This document shows positions 30,934-32,600 of a stretch of DNA of 32,600 nt, one piece after another. Where the stretch lies: assembly GCA_002389905.1 (NCBI GenBank), contig DGRE01000037.1:1-32600 (forward strand), given 5' to 3'. Below the pieces are notes generated by a model. That model had not been told where the DNA came from and did no database searches. It worked only from the letters and a program-made list of their open reading frames with translations. The translations under genes were made by a program, and so were the position numbers. This DNA comes from Hungatella sp. UBA4396 (GTDB lineage Bacteria > Bacillota > Clostridia > Lachnospirales > Lachnospiraceae). Numbering within the stretch: the first letter of the stretch is position 1; every line of letters begins with the position of its first letter.

Positions 30934-32556
30934 TTATTGCTGAATTCCTGCATTCCAGAATTTCGGGCCGCCGCTGAACATGTTGATACCGCTTACGTCC
31001 TTCTGCCATGCAAACATACCCATATAATGTCCGGGACAGATGATCGGCAGATACTCCCAGGAATAACCCTGCAGTTCATCCCAGGCTTTCTTGGCGTCAT
31101 CGAGAGTGGTTGCGGAGGTCATGTTGGTAAACAGCTCAGCCAGTTTCTCATCATCTGACCAGCCCGGATAGTCCTTGCCAAAGTAAAGCTTCAGGGAAGG
31201 TACAGGCACCTCTGCAAAGCTGGTAATGTACATATCGAAGTTAGCCGGATCTTTTCTGTAATCAATCAGTGTGGCCCAATCTACAATACTCAGTTCAACC
31301 GGAATTCCAATTGCTTCAAGCTCTGATTTTAATACAATTGCCATGGAGTCCATACGGTTCAGGGAAGCTACTAAAATTTTAAATGATTCTCCTTTGTAGC
31401 CGCCGTCTGCAAGGATTTGTTTTGCTTTTTCAGGGTCTTTTTGGTTGTATAAATGACTTCCGGCATCAGATTGCCAAAATACCTGCCCGGCATCCATATA
31501 GCCGGAACCAAGCTCGTATGCCGAACCGTAAGCTGCCATCAGTACTGCATCATTGTCAATGGCTGTATTTACCGCATTCCGGAAATACTGGTTGGAGGCA
31601 ATTCCTGTCTTGTGGTTAAAGATAAAGGCCACGGAGCCGGACTGGCCTTTGCTGGTGACCAGATCAGGATTGCTTTCCAGTCTTGCATAATCCTCATCCT
31701 GTACGTTAAATATTACATCATACTGTCCTGCTTCCAGCCCTGCGGTTGCAGTTGCCTGATCCGGAACGATGTTGTACTGCAGAATCTTGGAAGGTGCGCC
31801 TTTGTATCCGCTCCAGCCGTCCATGGGCTGACCTTCTGTTCCATAAGCAGAGTAATCATCAAAGCGTTCAAACTTCACGTACTGATCCTGCTTCCACTCT
31901 ACAAATTTATAGGGACCGGTTCCTATATAGTCTTTCAGATAACCGTTATCATCTTCGTTCCCACACGCCGCAGCCGTAGTGATTGAGGCCGGCTGTGCTG
32001 ATCCGGCGATCATGGCCGGCAGTAAAATCAGGGGGCTGTTGCCAACGATCTGTACGGTTTTGTCATCAACCTTTTCAAATCTTGCATCGCCGACCATGGC
32101 TGCCGCTGAACTAAATCCTTCGATCCAACGGTTCATGGAAGCCACTACATCATCTGCAGTCATGGTACTTCCATCATGGAATTTGACTCCCTCTCTCAGG
32201 GTAAAAACGATGGTCGTTCCATCATCACTGACATCGAAGCTCTCACTGAGTTCCGGTACCGCCTCTGCATTGCTGTTCAATGTGACCAGCTTCTCCCAGA
32301 CGGTTCCATCACACATCTGCCTGGAAATCAGAGAACTGCTTTTATGTAAGTCCAGGGAAGGAGCCTGCTGTGTGACTGCTATCTGCAGATCCTCCTTATA
32401 GCTTGCGGAAGGATCTATTGCCGCCTCAGTTCCCCCACTTGTTCCAGCTGCTGTGCTGTTTGCCGAAGATGACGGTTTGCCTCCACCCCCGCAGCCGCTC
32501 AATACAAAAACCACTGCCATTGCTAACGCTATCACGTTTTTGCCCATTTTTCTCAT
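30934..32556 (-). CDS. ABC importer solute-binding lipoprotein (SBP_bac_5, DppA/OppA type)
   Basis: This is a 540-residue extracellular lipoprotein that captures the substrate and delivers it to the permease pair. A basic N-terminus and hydrophobic stretch end in the lipobox LSGC, giving lipidated C22, followed by a Gly/Ser-rich linker. The mature domain shows the family 5 pattern: VPELSESFDVSDDGTTIVFTLREGVKFHDGSTMTADDVVAS (about 100-140) and GTGPYKFVEWK. AAAGGAGG precedes the ATG. It is the first gene of the operon with B, C, D and F, an amidohydrolase and a kinase-like gene. Substrate class (peptide, nickel, glutathione or acyl-amino acid) cannot be decided from sequence; the AbgB-like neighbour favours an amide-linked amino acid. 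Confidence 0.94.
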   Translation of the reverse strand: MRKMGKNVIALAMAVVFVLSGCGGGGKPSSSANSTAAGTSGGTEAAIDPSASYKEDLQIAVTQQAPSLDLHKSSSLISRQMCDGTVWEKLVTLNSNAEAVPELSESFDVSDDGTTIVFTLREGVKFHDGSTMTADDVVASMNRWIEGFSSAAAMVGDARFEKVDDKTVQIVGNSPLILLPAMIAGSAQPASITTAAACGNEDDNGYLKDYIGTGPYKFVEWKQDQYVKFERFDDYSAYGTEGQPMDGWSGYKGAPSKILQYNIVPDQATATAGLEAGQYDVIFNVQDEDYARLESNPDLVTSKGQSGSVAFIFNHKTGIASNQYFRNAVNTAIDNDAVLMAAYGSAYELGSGYMDAGQVFWQSDAGSHLYNQKDPEKAKQILADGGYKGESFKILVASLNRMDSMAIVLKSELEAIGIPVELSIVDWATLIDYRKDPANFDMYITSFAEVPVPSLKLYFGKDYPGWSDDEKLAELFTNMTSATTLDDAKKAWDELQGYSWEYLPIICPGHYMGMFAWQKDVSGINMFSGGPKFWNAGIQQ

Positions 32557-32591
32557 AATAGATTCCTCCTTTTCTTTTAATCACAGCCACC

Positions 32592-32597
32592 AGTATA
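32592..32597 (-). promoter_or_regulatory. Possible -10 box of the importer operon
   Basis: On the minus strand TATACT lies about 35 bases upstream of the binding-protein start. The matching -35 box would fall outside the window, so this is only a half-site. Confidence 0.3.
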
Positions 32598-32600
32598 ACT

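Noticed and set aside
31453..32401. Plus-strand open frames opposite the solute-binding protein gene
   Set aside because: Antisense to a gene with a clear lipobox and family 5 signatures; no domain or ribosome site.

Overview
The window looks like a low-to-moderate GC Firmicute chromosome, most likely a Lachnospiraceae-type Clostridium. The grounds are the purine-rich AGGAGG-type ribosome binding sites, sigma-A promoters with TATAAT boxes, CD3324-like, DUF1062-like and DUF3877-like proteins, a radical-SAM glutamate 2,3-aminomutase, and a clostridial arginine cluster. The genus is not determined. Almost every gene is read leftward (minus strand); only argG is on the plus strand. I saw no tRNA, rRNA, CRISPR array, phage or classical insertion sequence.

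Layout from left to right. (1) 1-493 is non-coding: it holds a consensus leftward promoter with an A-tract UP-like element that fires out of the window, and a group of hairpins. (2) 494-3871 holds single genes: a VanW/G5 cell-wall protein, a secreted NlpC/P60 peptidase, a zinc-ribbon DUF1062 protein and a CD3324-like helix-turn-helix protein. (3) 4099-10208 is a tightly spaced leftward run: comEA-like gene, orphan OmpR-type response regulator, membrane-fused condensation-type acyltransferase, HSL-type esterase, rlmH, DUF3877 and pentapeptide-repeat genes. (4) 10311-13795 carries a YdcZ-type transporter, glutamate 2,3-aminomutase and flotillin. (5) 13956-15509 is a folate one-carbon pair, fchA-folD. 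(6) 15657-21948 is the arginine cluster: argC-GNAT-argJ-argB-argD leftward and argG divergent, with similar palindromic motifs over both -10 boxes. (7) 22072-24615 has an Rpn-type nuclease gene, an SSAT-like acetyltransferase and a patatin-like lipase. (8) 24833-32556 is a complete Dpp/Opp-type ABC importer operon followed by an AbgB-like amidohydrolase and a cytidylate-kinase-like gene.

How the genes work together. The arginine genes encode conversion of N-acetylglutamyl-phosphate to ornithine by the acetyl-recycling ArgJ route, plus argininosuccinate synthase; argF and argH are not in the window. The FolD here lacks two residues of the usual catalytic set (the cyclohydrolase Lys and the Gln of VQLPLP). 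It sits directly after a dedicated cyclohydrolase-family gene, so the pair probably divides the two reactions. The aminomutase carries the Lys and Asn residues that separate glutamate from lysine aminomutases, pointing to beta-glutamate production. The importer operon probably brings in a peptide or amide-linked amino acid that the AbgB-like enzyme cleaves.

I did not find a clearly new defence or mobile system. The most interesting leads are the acyltransferase-esterase pair behind an orphan regulator, the FolD/FchA division of labour, the inverted repeat over the aminomutase promoter, the paired arg operators, and the acetyltransferase inside the arg operon.
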